A stretch of 32,048 nucleotides of DNA. Origin: Dehalococcoidia bacterium (GTDB lineage: Bacteria > Chloroflexota > Dehalococcoidia > GIF9 > UBA5629). The DNA lies in NCBI GenBank assembly GCA_016927965.1, contig JAFGLP010000067.1, positions 1-32,048 of the forward strand. Reading direction: 5' to 3'. Positions 14,721 to 21,867 of this stretch are shown in pieces. The translations under genes and the position numbers were made by a program. Positions within the stretch are counted from its first letter, which is position 1. Every line of letters begins with the position of its first letter. The notes below the pieces were generated by a model that did no database searches, was not told where the DNA came from, and saw nothing but the letters and a program-made list of their open reading frames with translations.

Positions 14721-15260
14721 TTAACCGTGCGGGAAATGGCCGGCCCAGATAAACGCGTCGTTGATACCCGTTTGTATGAAGAATAAAATACTCCCGGCAA
14801 CAGCCAGCCAGTATGCCCAACCCGGTTCCCTGATATTAGAGGCCAGTAAAGAAACTACCAGGGCCAGGGAAGCCAGACCGACGATAAAAAGCACGGTGCG
14901 CACCGCCCACCAGGGCCCGGTGACCGGATTCTCGATAACTCCGAATGTCAAAGACATCCAGAAAGTGGAAGGTATGAGGATAAGGAAGAAGATGACATTG
15001 ATTGCCTCGAAACCGAATGTCCCGGCGATGAGGAGCTTTTTTGCATCGATTTGAAACAGGATGAAATATGTTAAAAGCAGGTAGCCGATTACCGCCAGCG
15101 GCATGATGACGTAGTTAAAGGATTTTACTGCAGGGGATATTTTGCCCCAGAGGCTGTCCAGCATGCCGGGGTGCGTCATAATCCCGTAAACGTAGCTGCC
15201 GATGACCGCCAATCCTCCCACAACGTTGATTACCAGAAATATGATCTTCTGAACGTCCAT
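14721..15260 (-). CDS. Integral membrane protein of unknown function
   Basis: 179 aa with about five membrane helices (residues about 6-28, 48-72, 79-100, 117-140, 147-168). The loops contain GPWWAVRTV and REPGWAYW. No family is recognised. It is probably co-transcribed with the DegV gene downstream. A GGAGG Shine-Dalgarno is present upstream on the minus strand. The C-terminus ends HFPHG. Confidence 0.7.
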   Translation of the reverse strand: MDVQKIIFLVINVVGGLAVIGSYVYGIMTHPGMLDSLWGKISPAVKSFNYVIMPLAVIGYLLLTYFILFQIDAKKLLIAGTFGFEAINVIFFLILIPSTFWMSLTFGVIENPVTGPWWAVRTVLFIVGLASLALVVSLLASNIREPGWAYWLAVAGSILFFIQTGINDAFIWAGHFPHG

Positions 15261-15444
15261 CTATAACCTCCCTGCCGCATGAATAACGCGGAAATCAACC
15301 CTACTGCTAATTATATGCGCGTTTATTTGCGAAGTAAAACTGCATACATATGAGGATATTGATAGTTGGCTGGTGATTATGCGTCTTATCCACATGCTTT
15401 AAAGGTACCCGTTGTATTAGATGGAAATGCAGGCCGGAAAGGGA

Positions 15445-16215
15445 TTAACCTGGCCGGCTGCTCAGATACATACAGATGGCGCCGCAGGCCGCCACATTAA
15501 GAGACTCCGCTTTTTCGTGGTTAATTGGGACTTTCAGGATAAAATCAGAGGCGTCGAGCAGCGGCCTGGTGAGGCCGTTGGCCTCGTTGCCCAGCGCCAG
15601 TATCAGCCTGTCACGGTTACACAGGACTGCCGTGTTTTCCTGTCCTCTCAGGTCTGCCGCAACCAGCGTGTATCCGGTATGTTTCAATTTCACCATCAGT
15701 TCCAGGTAGTGCGAGGTTCTTCTGAGCCATAAGGCGAGCAGGGTCCCGGCGGCGGATTGGACACACTTGGGAGACAGAGGGTCAGCGCATTTATCGCTAA
15801 GGATTACCCCGGAGAAACCAAAGGCTGCAGCGGAGCGGATAAGCGTGCCGGTATTGCCAGGGTCCTGTATATCTTCCAGCAGCAGGACCATGGCGCCCGT
15901 ATCATCGGGCAGTTCACTCGAGTATATTTGCGTTGGTGCCTGTACTATGGCAATAATCGACTGGGGTGTCCGGGATGTGGAGATGGAATGCAGCTGTTTT
16001 TCTGTTATTATGCGGCGGGGATATAGCTGATACTCATCGGGCAACTCGTGCGTGGATAGGATTTCGCTGACGGCATGCGGAGCAGTGTTGATCACCTGCT
16101 GGACAGCCCTGACGCCCTCCACCAGGAATGCCCCGGCTGCCAGCCGTTCCCTGCCGGAGGCCAGGTCCTTATACCATTTGATTGGCTTTAAGGGGCCGGT
16201 AACAAAAGAGGACAT
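15445..16215 (-). CDS. TrmH/SpoU-family RNA 2'-O-methyltransferase
   Basis: 256 aa. The N-terminal substrate-binding part (about 1-100, 'LVEGVRAVQQ') is followed by the SPOUT domain with its three motifs: LLEDIQDPGNTGTLIRSAAA (N121, R127), LALGNEANGL (208-215), and KVPINHEKAESLNVAACGA (S238-L-N240). These form the SAM-binding trefoil knot. This size and layout fit the 23S rRNA G2251-type or RlmB/TsnR-like group; the exact target cannot be fixed. Single gene on the minus strand. Confidence 0.88.
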   Translation of the reverse strand: MSSFVTGPLKPIKWYKDLASGRERLAAGAFLVEGVRAVQQVINTAPHAVSEILSTHELPDEYQLYPRRIITEKQLHSISTSRTPQSIIAIVQAPTQIYSSELPDDTGAMVLLLEDIQDPGNTGTLIRSAAAFGFSGVILSDKCADPLSPKCVQSAAGTLLALWLRRTSHYLELMVKLKHTGYTLVAADLRGQENTAVLCNRDRLILALGNEANGLTRPLLDASDFILKVPINHEKAESLNVAACGAICMYLSSRPG

Positions 16216-16462
16216 ACCACATATTATAGCCCAGTCATCAAGATATATTTAATCAAGGGATATTTTTTAATAGGGTCTACCTTGATGCAGCATTTCAGTG
16301 ACATAGGTATTGCATTTTGAACCGGATATTGCTAACATCTAAGGATATATCGAAGTAGAAAAATCTAATGTCGAACTATATCACGGCTTTTGCTCTTACT
16401 GGCTGGTATAGGGACATAATAAGGCCAACTCAGTATCGGATATCTAATATTAAGGAGGAAAG

Positions 16463-17596
16463 ATGAAATCCAGGCTCATTGTTTTTACTATCTGTTGCTT
16501 AATGATAATGTCTGTTTTGCTTATGGCCTGTGCGCCTGCTGCTGCGCCGGAAGCGAAAACTGATACCGGACAAGCAGGTCAATCCACGGCCGCTGACACC
16601 ACTGGTAAACCAGTCATTGCCAATATTATGTTTACGCCTTCAGATGCTGATGATGCACTGCATGATGCGCCTGAAGTAATTTATGAATGGTGGTATATGG
16701 ATGCCGTGTTCGATAACGGGTATTCGGTGGGGATGTCCTGGCAGATCAGCGATCCGAAGTTTGTCGGTGATGACGGACCGACCCGGCTGGCCCAGTTTGC
16801 CATCTATGACCCCTCGGGGAAAAAGACCAGCGCGGATGCCGTGTTCGCCCCCGAAGAGGTGAAAGCTTCGAAGACCAGCTGCGACGTGACCATGGGCAGC
16901 AATTATTTGAAGGGCAGTATTCCGGTCTATAATGTGGAGTTCCATAACGGTGACCTGGGATGTAAACTAACTTTTGAAAACATGGCGGAGGGGTTCAGGT
17001 CGCCGCCTGACGGCGTAGCGTATTTTACAAAAAATCCAGACAGGTATATAGGTTGGGTGATAGCGCAGCCCAGGGCAAAGGTGACCGGAACGCTGTTTTT
17101 TAACGGCAAAGAGATTCCTGTAAGCGGTGTAGGCTATCACGATCATAATTGGGGCAATATCGCACTGTCCGACATGTACAACTACTGGTACTGGGGACGG
17201 ATTTTCCTGCCAGAATACTCTTTCATTTATTCAGTAGGTGAGATGAGAGACTACCTGGGTAAGAAACCTTCCTCGGTGATACTTGTTTATCAGGGTGAAA
17301 AACTGGTGGATGTTACCACTGATATTACCGCCGAGGGCAGTGATTTTATACTGGACAAGTTAACCGGTGCAGAGTATCCGCAGGAGCTGGTACTCAACGT
17401 TAATGGCAAACAATGCAGCGGGACGATTTCTCATAAGCTTAACCACCTGGTGGAAGCAGCCCTGCCGTGGGCGGCAGATGAAGGACAGGGGCATGCTTAC
17501 TTCCGCTTCCTTTCAGATTGCGATATCAAGCTTGATATCGCAGGCGAAAAGCTAGATATACAAACTCCGTTACTGCATGAATATATGATCCCCTAG
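16463..17596 (+). CDS. CrtC/AttH-like lipocalin-fold lipoprotein
   Basis: 377 aa with an AAGGAGG Shine-Dalgarno. The signal peptide ends in lipobox LMAC (C23), so it is exported and lipid-anchored. The body matches the carotenoid 1,2-hydratase (CrtC)/AttH-like family: EWWYMD (75-80) near the start and GVGYHDHNWGN (H226-D-H-N-W230) in the centre, the two hallmark motifs. CrtC hydrates carotenoids, but many relatives in non-photosynthetic bacteria are uncharacterised, and nothing in the neighbourhood concerns carotenoids. A decayed second copy of part of this gene lies at 21501-21660. Confidence 0.8.
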   Translation: MKSRLIVFTICCLMIMSVLLMACAPAAAPEAKTDTGQAGQSTAADTTGKPVIANIMFTPSDADDALHDAPEVIYEWWYMDAVFDNGYSVGMSWQISDPKFVGDDGPTRLAQFAIYDPSGKKTSADAVFAPEEVKASKTSCDVTMGSNYLKGSIPVYNVEFHNGDLGCKLTFENMAEGFRSPPDGVAYFTKNPDRYIGWVIAQPRAKVTGTLFFNGKEIPVSGVGYHDHNWGNIALSDMYNYWYWGRIFLPEYSFIYSVGEMRDYLGKKPSSVILVYQGEKLVDVTTDITAEGSDFILDKLTGAEYPQELVLNVNGKQCSGTISHKLNHLVEAALPWAADEGQGHAYFRFLSDCDIKLDIAGEKLDIQTPLLHEYMIP

Positions 17597-17660
17597 ACTT
17601 ATGCTGATAGTTGCGGTGTAGTACATAGCATAATCGCAGCTACATGCATCACCTCCGTGT

Positions 17661-17692
17661 GACGGCCCGTCTTGTCAGCGGGTCGTCTTTTA
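17661..17692 (+). terminator. Intrinsic terminator of the CrtC-like gene
   Basis: GACGGCCCG (17661-17669) pairs with CGGGTCGTC (17679-17687): a 9-bp stem with one G·U pair, a 9-nt loop, then TTTTATT. It lies 65 bases after the stop codon. A related hairpin with the loop in the opposite orientation occurs at 21582-21612. Confidence 0.85.
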
Positions 17693-17789
17693 TTAGCCGA
17701 TTATAATCTTGAGGTAATTGCACCGGTCTGAGATTGTGTTAGCAGGTTTAACAGTTTTGGTTACCTGAACTTGAAATCTTATGCGGGAA

Positions 17790-18104
17790 TTATTTTGCGG
17801 AATTTTCCCGCTGTCTTTCAATCCGAGCTATAATATTATTGGTTTTAAGTTTGAGTACGATGACCCTGTCCTTCAGTTCATTAACGGACACAGGTATCAT
17901 TTTAGTGATAGCCTGCCGCGGGCAAATATCAATACAAATACCGCATTTATTGCATTTCAGCTGATCTATTACAGCTAATTTGCCATGTATCGAAATAGCC
18001 CCTGACGGGCAATTCTTAGCACATAGTCCACATCCGCGGCACAATGACTGATTTACCTTGATTACCGAAATATTGAATTTTTGCTGGTTCTTAATTTTAC
18101 TCAT
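17790..18104 (-). CDS. 2[4Fe-4S] ferredoxin-like protein
   Basis: 104 aa from ATG at 18104, preceded by AGGA with 6 bases spacing. An ATG at 18149 would overlap the deformylase gene. Two cluster motifs: C22-G-C25-L-C28…C32-P and C51-x2-C54-x2-C57…C61-P, each of the CxxCxxCxxxCP type. A basic ~40-residue tail (VNELKDRVIVLKLKTNN…) follows. It probably shuttles low-potential electrons; the partner is unknown. Last gene of the minus-strand DUF134–NifX–def run, 10 bases after def. Confidence 0.85.
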   Translation of the reverse strand: MSKIKNQQKFNISVIKVNQSLCRGCGLCAKNCPSGAISIHGKLAVIDQLKCNKCGICIDICPRQAITKMIPVSVNELKDRVIVLKLKTNNIIARIERQRENSAK

Positions 18105-18114
18105 GCTATTCCTA

Positions 18115-18585
18115 CTATGTAATCCGATATAATTTGTCTTGGCTCTCAATACAGTCTATATACAATCTGCCATCAAGATGATCGATTTCATGGTCGAGTG
18201 CTTCAGCCATTAGCCCTTCAGCTTTTATCTTAATTATCCTGCCCTTACGGTCTTTGCCCTTCACGACAACGTGCGAAGGCCTTTTTAACTCTCCGTAGTA
18301 ACCTGGTACGCTCAGGCAACCTTCTTTTACAAGCTGAACGCCGCTGCGTTCTAGCATTTCAGGATTGATGATTGCCATTGGCTGTTCGTCGGACATCTGA
18401 AGAACAATGATCCTGAGGGGAATTCCAACCTGCGGCGCAGCCAATCCGACACCGCCCGATTGTTGCATTGTCGCTATCATGTCATCAATAAGTTGCTGTA
18501 TGTACTGATCAATGTTTGACACCTTTTGGGCTCTTCGCTTCAGTACAGTGTCTTCAGGAAAACGACATAATTTTAACTTGGCCAT
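18115..18585 (-). CDS. def: Peptide deformylase
   Basis: 156 aa with all three motifs: GGVGLAAPQVG (44-54), EGCLSVPG (88-95, metal ligand C90) and DHEIDHLDG (H132, E133, H136 as ligands and catalytic acid). It removes the N-formyl group from nascent proteins. Length is normal. It is directly followed by the ferredoxin gene and preceded by the NifX-type gene with a ~230-base gap, so it may also have its own promoter. Confidence 0.95.
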   Translation of the reverse strand: MAKLKLCRFPEDTVLKRRAQKVSNIDQYIQQLIDDMIATMQQSGGVGLAAPQVGIPLRIIVLQMSDEQPMAIINPEMLERSGVQLVKEGCLSVPGYYGELKRPSHVVVKGKDRKGRIIKIKAEGLMAEALDHEIDHLDGRLYIDCIESQDKLYRIT

Positions 18586-18815
18586 TTTTATAACCTACCT
18601 TGGGTACAATTCTAGCAGGAGATTTTTGGGGGTTGTATATTATCGTGATTAATGCTTCATATATTGCTTTCAGAACAGTTGGATAGAAGTAACCTGTCAA
18701 TGCCAAAAATCCCAGAGTTATCTTGCCATCTCCGGCGGCGAAAAACCGATCCGGCTTATCTTAAAAAAGTCCATCGCCGCTACACAGGGTGCCTCTTATA
18801 AGTATCTATTTAAGG
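18586..18815. other. Gap between def and the NifX-type gene, with an inverted repeat
   Basis: No gene is supported. GCGGCGA (18735-18741) and TCGCCGC (18774-18780) form a 7-bp inverted repeat around a 32-nt region, and in the minus direction a T-run lies inside the loop. It could be a weak terminator or leader structure. Confidence 0.35.
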
Positions 18816-19538
18816 TCACCTCTGATTTTCTATATCCTCTATATGTTGCTGTATCTCAGAAAGCCGCTGAACCATGAACTCAGCTTCAGATTTCAGTTTT
18901 TCAAGTTCCTGTTCCTTCCCCATAGCGCTTGCAGACGTTCTTTCAGTCTGCTGGCTGCCATTGACATTACCTGTATCTCTGTCCATACCTTCGCCTGTAT
19001 CCATACCGCGTTCCATACCTTTTCCCATACCGCGTCCCATACCTTTGCCCATGCCCATACCTCGTCCCATACCTCTGCCCATGCCCATACCGCGTCTTAT
19101 ACCTTTGCCCATGCCCCCGCCAATTCCTTGCCTTGCCTGTTGGCCTAAGCCGGGGTCACTGACTTCCGGGGTAGAAGCCATGCCAAAATGGTCAGGCAAG
19201 TTATGCTGCATAGCAGCTTTGTATTGGCCTGTCTCATAATTGTTTATCATGTCACTTATACGTCCTGAAACTCCGGTTATAACCTCAACCCCGGCTGCTG
19301 ACAGCGTCTGGTAAGCATTGGGTCCGCAATTGCCGGTCAGCACAGCTTTGACACCTCTCGCAGCAATCATCTGAGCCGCAGAGATGCCTGCGCCTCCCGA
19401 TGCCATAGCACTGTCATTGTTTACAGTTACAAATTCACCTGTATCAGGATTTGCAATAATGAAGTACATACACCTGCCGAAGCGCGGATCAACCTCAGCA
19501 TCTAGATCAGGGCCAGCAGCTGAAATTGCAATTTTCAT
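18816..19538 (-). CDS. NifX/NifB-type (iron-molybdenum cofactor-binding fold) protein with Gly-Met repeat and coiled coil
   Basis: 240 aa. Residues 1-105 are the dinitrogenase FeMo-cofactor domain (MKIAISAAGPDLDAEVDPRF, GAGISAAQMIAARGVKAVLT, GNCGPNAYQTL), as in small MTH1175-like proteins. Residues 139-190 are a Gly/Met/Arg/Lys repeat (units GMGRGMG, GMGKGMG). Residues about 202-240 form a coiled coil (KEQELEKLKSEAEFMVQRLS). The same coiled-coil ending occurs in the DUF5320 proteins upstream, which suggests they assemble together. No nitrogenase genes are nearby, so cofactor chemistry other than nitrogen fixation is likely. GGAGG Shine-Dalgarno present. Confidence 0.85.
   Translation of the reverse strand: MKIAISAAGPDLDAEVDPRFGRCMYFIIANPDTGEFVTVNNDSAMASGGAGISAAQMIAARGVKAVLTGNCGPNAYQTLSAAGVEVITGVSGRISDMINNYETGQYKAAMQHNLPDHFGMASTPEVSDPGLGQQARQGIGGGMGKGIRRGMGMGRGMGRGMGMGKGMGRGMGKGMERGMDTGEGMDRDTGNVNGSQQTERTSASAMGKEQELEKLKSEAEFMVQRLSEIQQHIEDIENQR
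18969..19124. repeat. Tandem imperfect Gly-Met codon repeat inside the NifX-type gene
   Basis: On the plus strand the units appear as CCCATACCG / CCCATACCT / CCCATGCCC repeats of 6-12 bases. They encode the GMGRGMG-type segment. Such repeats expand and contract easily, so length may vary between strains. Confidence 0.75.
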
Positions 19539-19792
19539 AAACTTGCCTCCAACTAATAATTTACATCGACATCACCAGTCAACATGCTGGCGATCTGTGC
19601 GGTTACCCTTATTATTTGACTTGTAATTATATTTGACAAATCTGCTGTTAATGACATGATCACGTAGATATAAGCCGGCACTACAGGTTTGCCCTGTAAT
19701 GAATTGGCGGCAATTTTGCATACAGGCTTTCTCTAACATTTGCAATACAGTCAATTATTTGCAGTCCTGTCTTAGAATTAAATCTAGGCGTA
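19539..19792. other. Gap between the NifX-type gene and the DUF5320 gene
   Basis: About 250 bases with no recognised gene; a 60-codon minus-strand ORF (19572-19754) has no family resemblance or good SD. This could hold a second promoter for the NifX-type gene, but no clear hexamers were found. Confidence 0.3.
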
Positions 19793-20056
19793 TTATTTTT
19801 GCAGTACCTTGATACTTGCTTCGATATCCTCAAGCTGTCTTTTCATGATTGCAGCCTGATCTTTGAGGAATTCAATCTCCTGGTCTCTGGTCATCGGGTC
19901 TGAATAGGGACTGGTATATGTATAAGGATACGGGCGGTAGGCTGTGCGACCATATATTCCTGCCGCCGATCTTATTCTCCATGGGCTGCAGAATCCCCTC
20001 CCTCCTCCTGTCATAGGCCCCATCCCTGCCGGCCCTGTACCATCAAATCCTGGCAT
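19793..20056 (-). CDS. DUF5320 family small protein (copy B)
   Basis: 87 aa. It has the DUF5320 N-terminal motif MPGFDGTGPAGMGPMTGGGR with a GFCSPW turn, a Tyr/Pro-rich middle (YRPYPYTYTSPYSD), and a C-terminal coiled coil (DQEIEFLKDQAAIMKRQLED). A strong AGGAGG precedes the ATG. The leader and first ~20 codons are nearly the same as copy A at 20069-20272, pointing to a tandem duplication. Function unknown; typically next to NifX and DUF134 genes in anaerobes. Confidence 0.85.
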   Translation of the reverse strand: MPGFDGTGPAGMGPMTGGGRGFCSPWRIRSAAGIYGRTAYRPYPYTYTSPYSDPMTRDQEIEFLKDQAAIMKRQLEDIEASIKVLQK

Positions 20057-20068
20057 AATATACCTCCT

Positions 20069-20272
20069 TTATACTTTTATTTTAACCTCTGACTGTTCCA
20101 GCTCTTTTATCCTTTTTTCTAATTGCTCAATCTGATTTATTAATATTTTGGACCTGTATAGTAAGAAATTCTTTTCCTGCCTGGGTGTATTCAGCGGAAT
20201 GGCGCAATATCCCATGCCGCAACCGGTCATAGGGCCCTTTCCTGCCGGTCCCGTACCATCAAATCCAGGCAT
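20069..20272 (-). CDS. DUF5320 family small protein (copy A)
   Basis: 67 aa with N-terminus MPGFDGTGPAGKGPMTGCGM followed by GYCAIPL, and a C-terminal coiled coil (ILINQIEQLEKRIKELEQSE). It lacks the Tyr/Pro-rich middle found in copy B. AAGGAGGTG precedes the ATG. Copy B starts 12 bases after this stop, so the two are translated from one message. The two cysteines (in GCGMGYC) could form a metal site; this is inference. Confidence 0.85.
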   Translation of the reverse strand: MPGFDGTGPAGKGPMTGCGMGYCAIPLNTPRQEKNFLLYRSKILINQIEQLEKRIKELEQSEVKIKV

Positions 20273-20366
20273 GATACACCTCCTTTATGCCTGTGCAGTC
20301 ACAGGCCAAGACTTCATAAAAATTCATATTCAAAGCGATACAGATATCCTGTCAGGACCTTGCATA

Positions 20367-20735
20367 TCAGTCTGTTTCTATCTCCTGCACTCTGGCATCA
20401 ATTCGCTCGAGTTCTTTCCTGATGGCTTCTGCCTGGTCTGTTAAATAGGATAATTCCTCTTCTTTAGACATAGAGGCAGAATATGAAGCATAACTTTGAG
20501 ATGCAGGAGCGTATGAATAGTCGGGGTGAGCATAAGACGATGGTAGAGGTGCAGCTATATTGTTATAGTAGTAAGCTCCCCTTGGCAGACCTCCCCTGCC
20601 CAGGCTTACATAAGGCCATGGAGGCGAACTGCCTCGAAAACCGAAACCGCCTCCCCTGCCAAAGCCGCGTCCATACCCGCGTCCGAATCCAAGCCCAAAC
20701 CCACGACCTATTCCGCGTCCAAATCCAAATGCCAT
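20367..20735 (-). CDS. Gly/Arg/Phe-rich DUF5320-like protein
   Basis: 122 aa from ATG at 20735 (AAGGATG upstream); an ATG at 20771 has no SD. The N-terminal ~40 residues are a (G-F/Y-G-R) repeat such as GFGRGIGRGFGLGFGRGYGR, the middle is Ser/Tyr/Pro-rich, and the C-terminus is a coiled coil with the DUF5320-like signature SKEEELSYLTDQAEAIRKEL. The low-complexity RG/FG region resembles phase-separating or nucleic-acid-binding tails; that is inference. It is second in the operon after the DUF134 regulator. Confidence 0.8.
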   Translation of the reverse strand: MAFGFGRGIGRGFGLGFGRGYGRGFGRGGGFGFRGSSPPWPYVSLGRGGLPRGAYYYNNIAAPLPSSYAHPDYSYAPASQSYASYSASMSKEEELSYLTDQAEAIRKELERIDARVQEIETD

Positions 20736-20775
20736 TTTATTACATCCTTTATTATTCTTTATCGTTTTCATTCGT

Positions 20776-21249
20776 TTATAAGCGCCGTATGTTCATACCG
20801 TGTCTGTTCCTGCCATGTCTGCCCCGGCCCATGCCCGCCGGGAAAAGAGGCATGATACTGGGCGTATAACACTCGGGACAAAGATCCGGAGGGGCAGAGA
20901 CCATTGTTTCAAAGGGCACATCCCACTCGTGACCGCGTATACATCTGAAACGGCGCGTGGCCATCTCATAATTTCCTCCATTTATCCTTAATGACTTGCC
21001 ATTAAGCAAAGCATCAGCTACTTTTGATCTGGCTGAATCAAGTATTCGGGAAAAGGTAGTCCTGGATATATTCATTCTTTTAGCGCATTCCTCCTGCTCC
21101 AACCCTTCAAGGTCTTTAAGATTTAGGGCCTCCGCTTCTTCAATAAAAAGCTGTATTTCCTGTAAATTAACCAAGGGCACTCCCACAGGCTTAAAATATG
21201 TTACCTGTGGAACAGAATTTACCCGCCTGTATAGTTGAGGCCTTCCCAT
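20776..21249 (-). CDS. DUF134 (UPF0251) helix-turn-helix regulator with zinc-ribbon-like tail
   Basis: 157 aa. Residues 1-95 match DUF134: PQVTYFKPVGVPLVNLQEI, EALNLKDLEGLEQEECAKRM, ISRTTFSRILDSARSKVADA and LRINGGNYE, a sigma-like HTH. Residues 100-130 add a possible zinc site: C103, H107, C124, C127 (CIRGHEWD…CPEC). The tail is GRGRHGRNRHG. It is first in the minus-strand run containing DUF5320 and NifX genes and is the natural candidate to bind the large palindrome 40 bases upstream of its start. AGGAG Shine-Dalgarno. Confidence 0.85.
   Translation of the reverse strand: MGRPQLYRRVNSVPQVTYFKPVGVPLVNLQEIQLFIEEAEALNLKDLEGLEQEECAKRMNISRTTFSRILDSARSKVADALLNGKSLRINGGNYEMATRRFRCIRGHEWDVPFETMVSAPPDLCPECYTPSIMPLFPAGMGRGRHGRNRHGMNIRRL
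20787..20797. promoter_or_regulatory. Possible operator half-site inside the 3' end of the DUF134 gene
   Basis: GTATGTTCATA here is identical to 21305-21315 within the large palindrome. It lies about 52 bases upstream of the Gly-rich DUF5320-like start. It may be a secondary binding site or chance. Confidence 0.25.
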
Positions 21250-21288
21250 CTGTTAACTCCTGTATGTTTTATGAACATGAGTGCAAAA

Positions 21289-21324
21289 TATAGTTATTAT
21301 GAACGTATGTTCATAATAACTATA
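21289..21324. promoter_or_regulatory. Perfect 16-bp-arm palindrome, candidate operator of the DUF134 operon
   Basis: TATAGTTATTATGAAC (21289-21304) – GTAT – GTTCATAATAACTATA (21309-21324). It lies 40 to 75 bases upstream of the DUF134 ATG (minus strand), where a promoter is expected. There is no T-run, so it is not a typical terminator. A partial copy of the half-site (TATGAACATGA) lies between it and the gene at about 21270-21280. Confidence 0.65.
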
Positions 21325-21500
21325 GATATATTTTAGAATACTGTCAAATTTATGTATGTGATGTGATATTCTGAATAAATAAAGGATCCGGGATTCAGGA
21401 AGATGGGTGGGTGATTTACCAGATCGAATAATATATCTACCAAAGTTCCTGCAGCCTGGCAAATTCAGGAAGATAAAATGATTTAGGTGGCAATCTGAGT

Positions 21501-21660
21501 GGCGCTGGTTAAACGGTAAAGAGATACCGGTAAGCGGTGTATGGCATGGAATAATCGCAGCTGCATGCATCCCCTCCGTGTGACGGACCGCTGACAAGAC
21601 AGGCCGTCTTTTATTATCGAATTATAGTATTAAAGTAATTGTGAATGTCCAAGATTGCAC
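21501..21660 (+). pseudogene. Decayed paralogue fragment of the CrtC-like lipoprotein gene plus its downstream terminator region
   Basis: 21511-21540 matches 17101-17130 at 26 of 30 positions and encodes LNGKEIPVSG as in the intact gene. From GCGGTGTA (21534-21541) onward it matches the region beyond that gene's stop (17613 to about 17745). About 489 bases are missing between two copies of GCGGTGTA in the intact locus, as expected for a deletion between short repeats. There is no start and no complete domain. Confidence 0.7.
21582..21612 (+). terminator. Terminator-like hairpin with inverted loop
   Basis: GACGG (21582-21586) / CCGTC (21604-21608) followed by TTTTATT. It is homologous to the terminator at 17661-17692, but the inner CCGCTGACAAGAC (21588-21600) is the reverse complement of the corresponding bases there (17669-17681). 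Confidence 0.5.
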
Positions 21661-21867
21661 TCTCTGGATAATCATTAAAACATCGTTGGTGAGATGAACA
21701 ACCCCGTTATGTGAGGGGGCCGATTATGGATACCACGCAGTAAATGAAGTTCGTCGCGATATTAAAATTTGTATCAGTAAAAGTGAGGGAGGAAGTAAAG
21801 TAGACGCAAGGATTAGTATTGCTTATAATCAGTCACAATAAATGATCGCGTGAGGAAGGTACCGGAT

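Noticed and set aside
18689..18806. Short plus-strand reading frame (about 34 codons, basic) between def and the NifX-type gene
   Set aside because: No SD, no family resemblance, and located opposite a minus-strand operon; not supportable as a gene.
18969..19124. Repeated CCCATACCG-type units as a possible CRISPR or iteron array
   Set aside because: They stay in frame with the NifX-type gene and encode Gly-Met repeats; no spacer structure.
21253..21597. 114-codon minus-strand ORF upstream of the DUF134 gene
   Set aside because: It crosses the 36-bp palindrome and the CrtC-like remnant, has no SD, and resembles no family.
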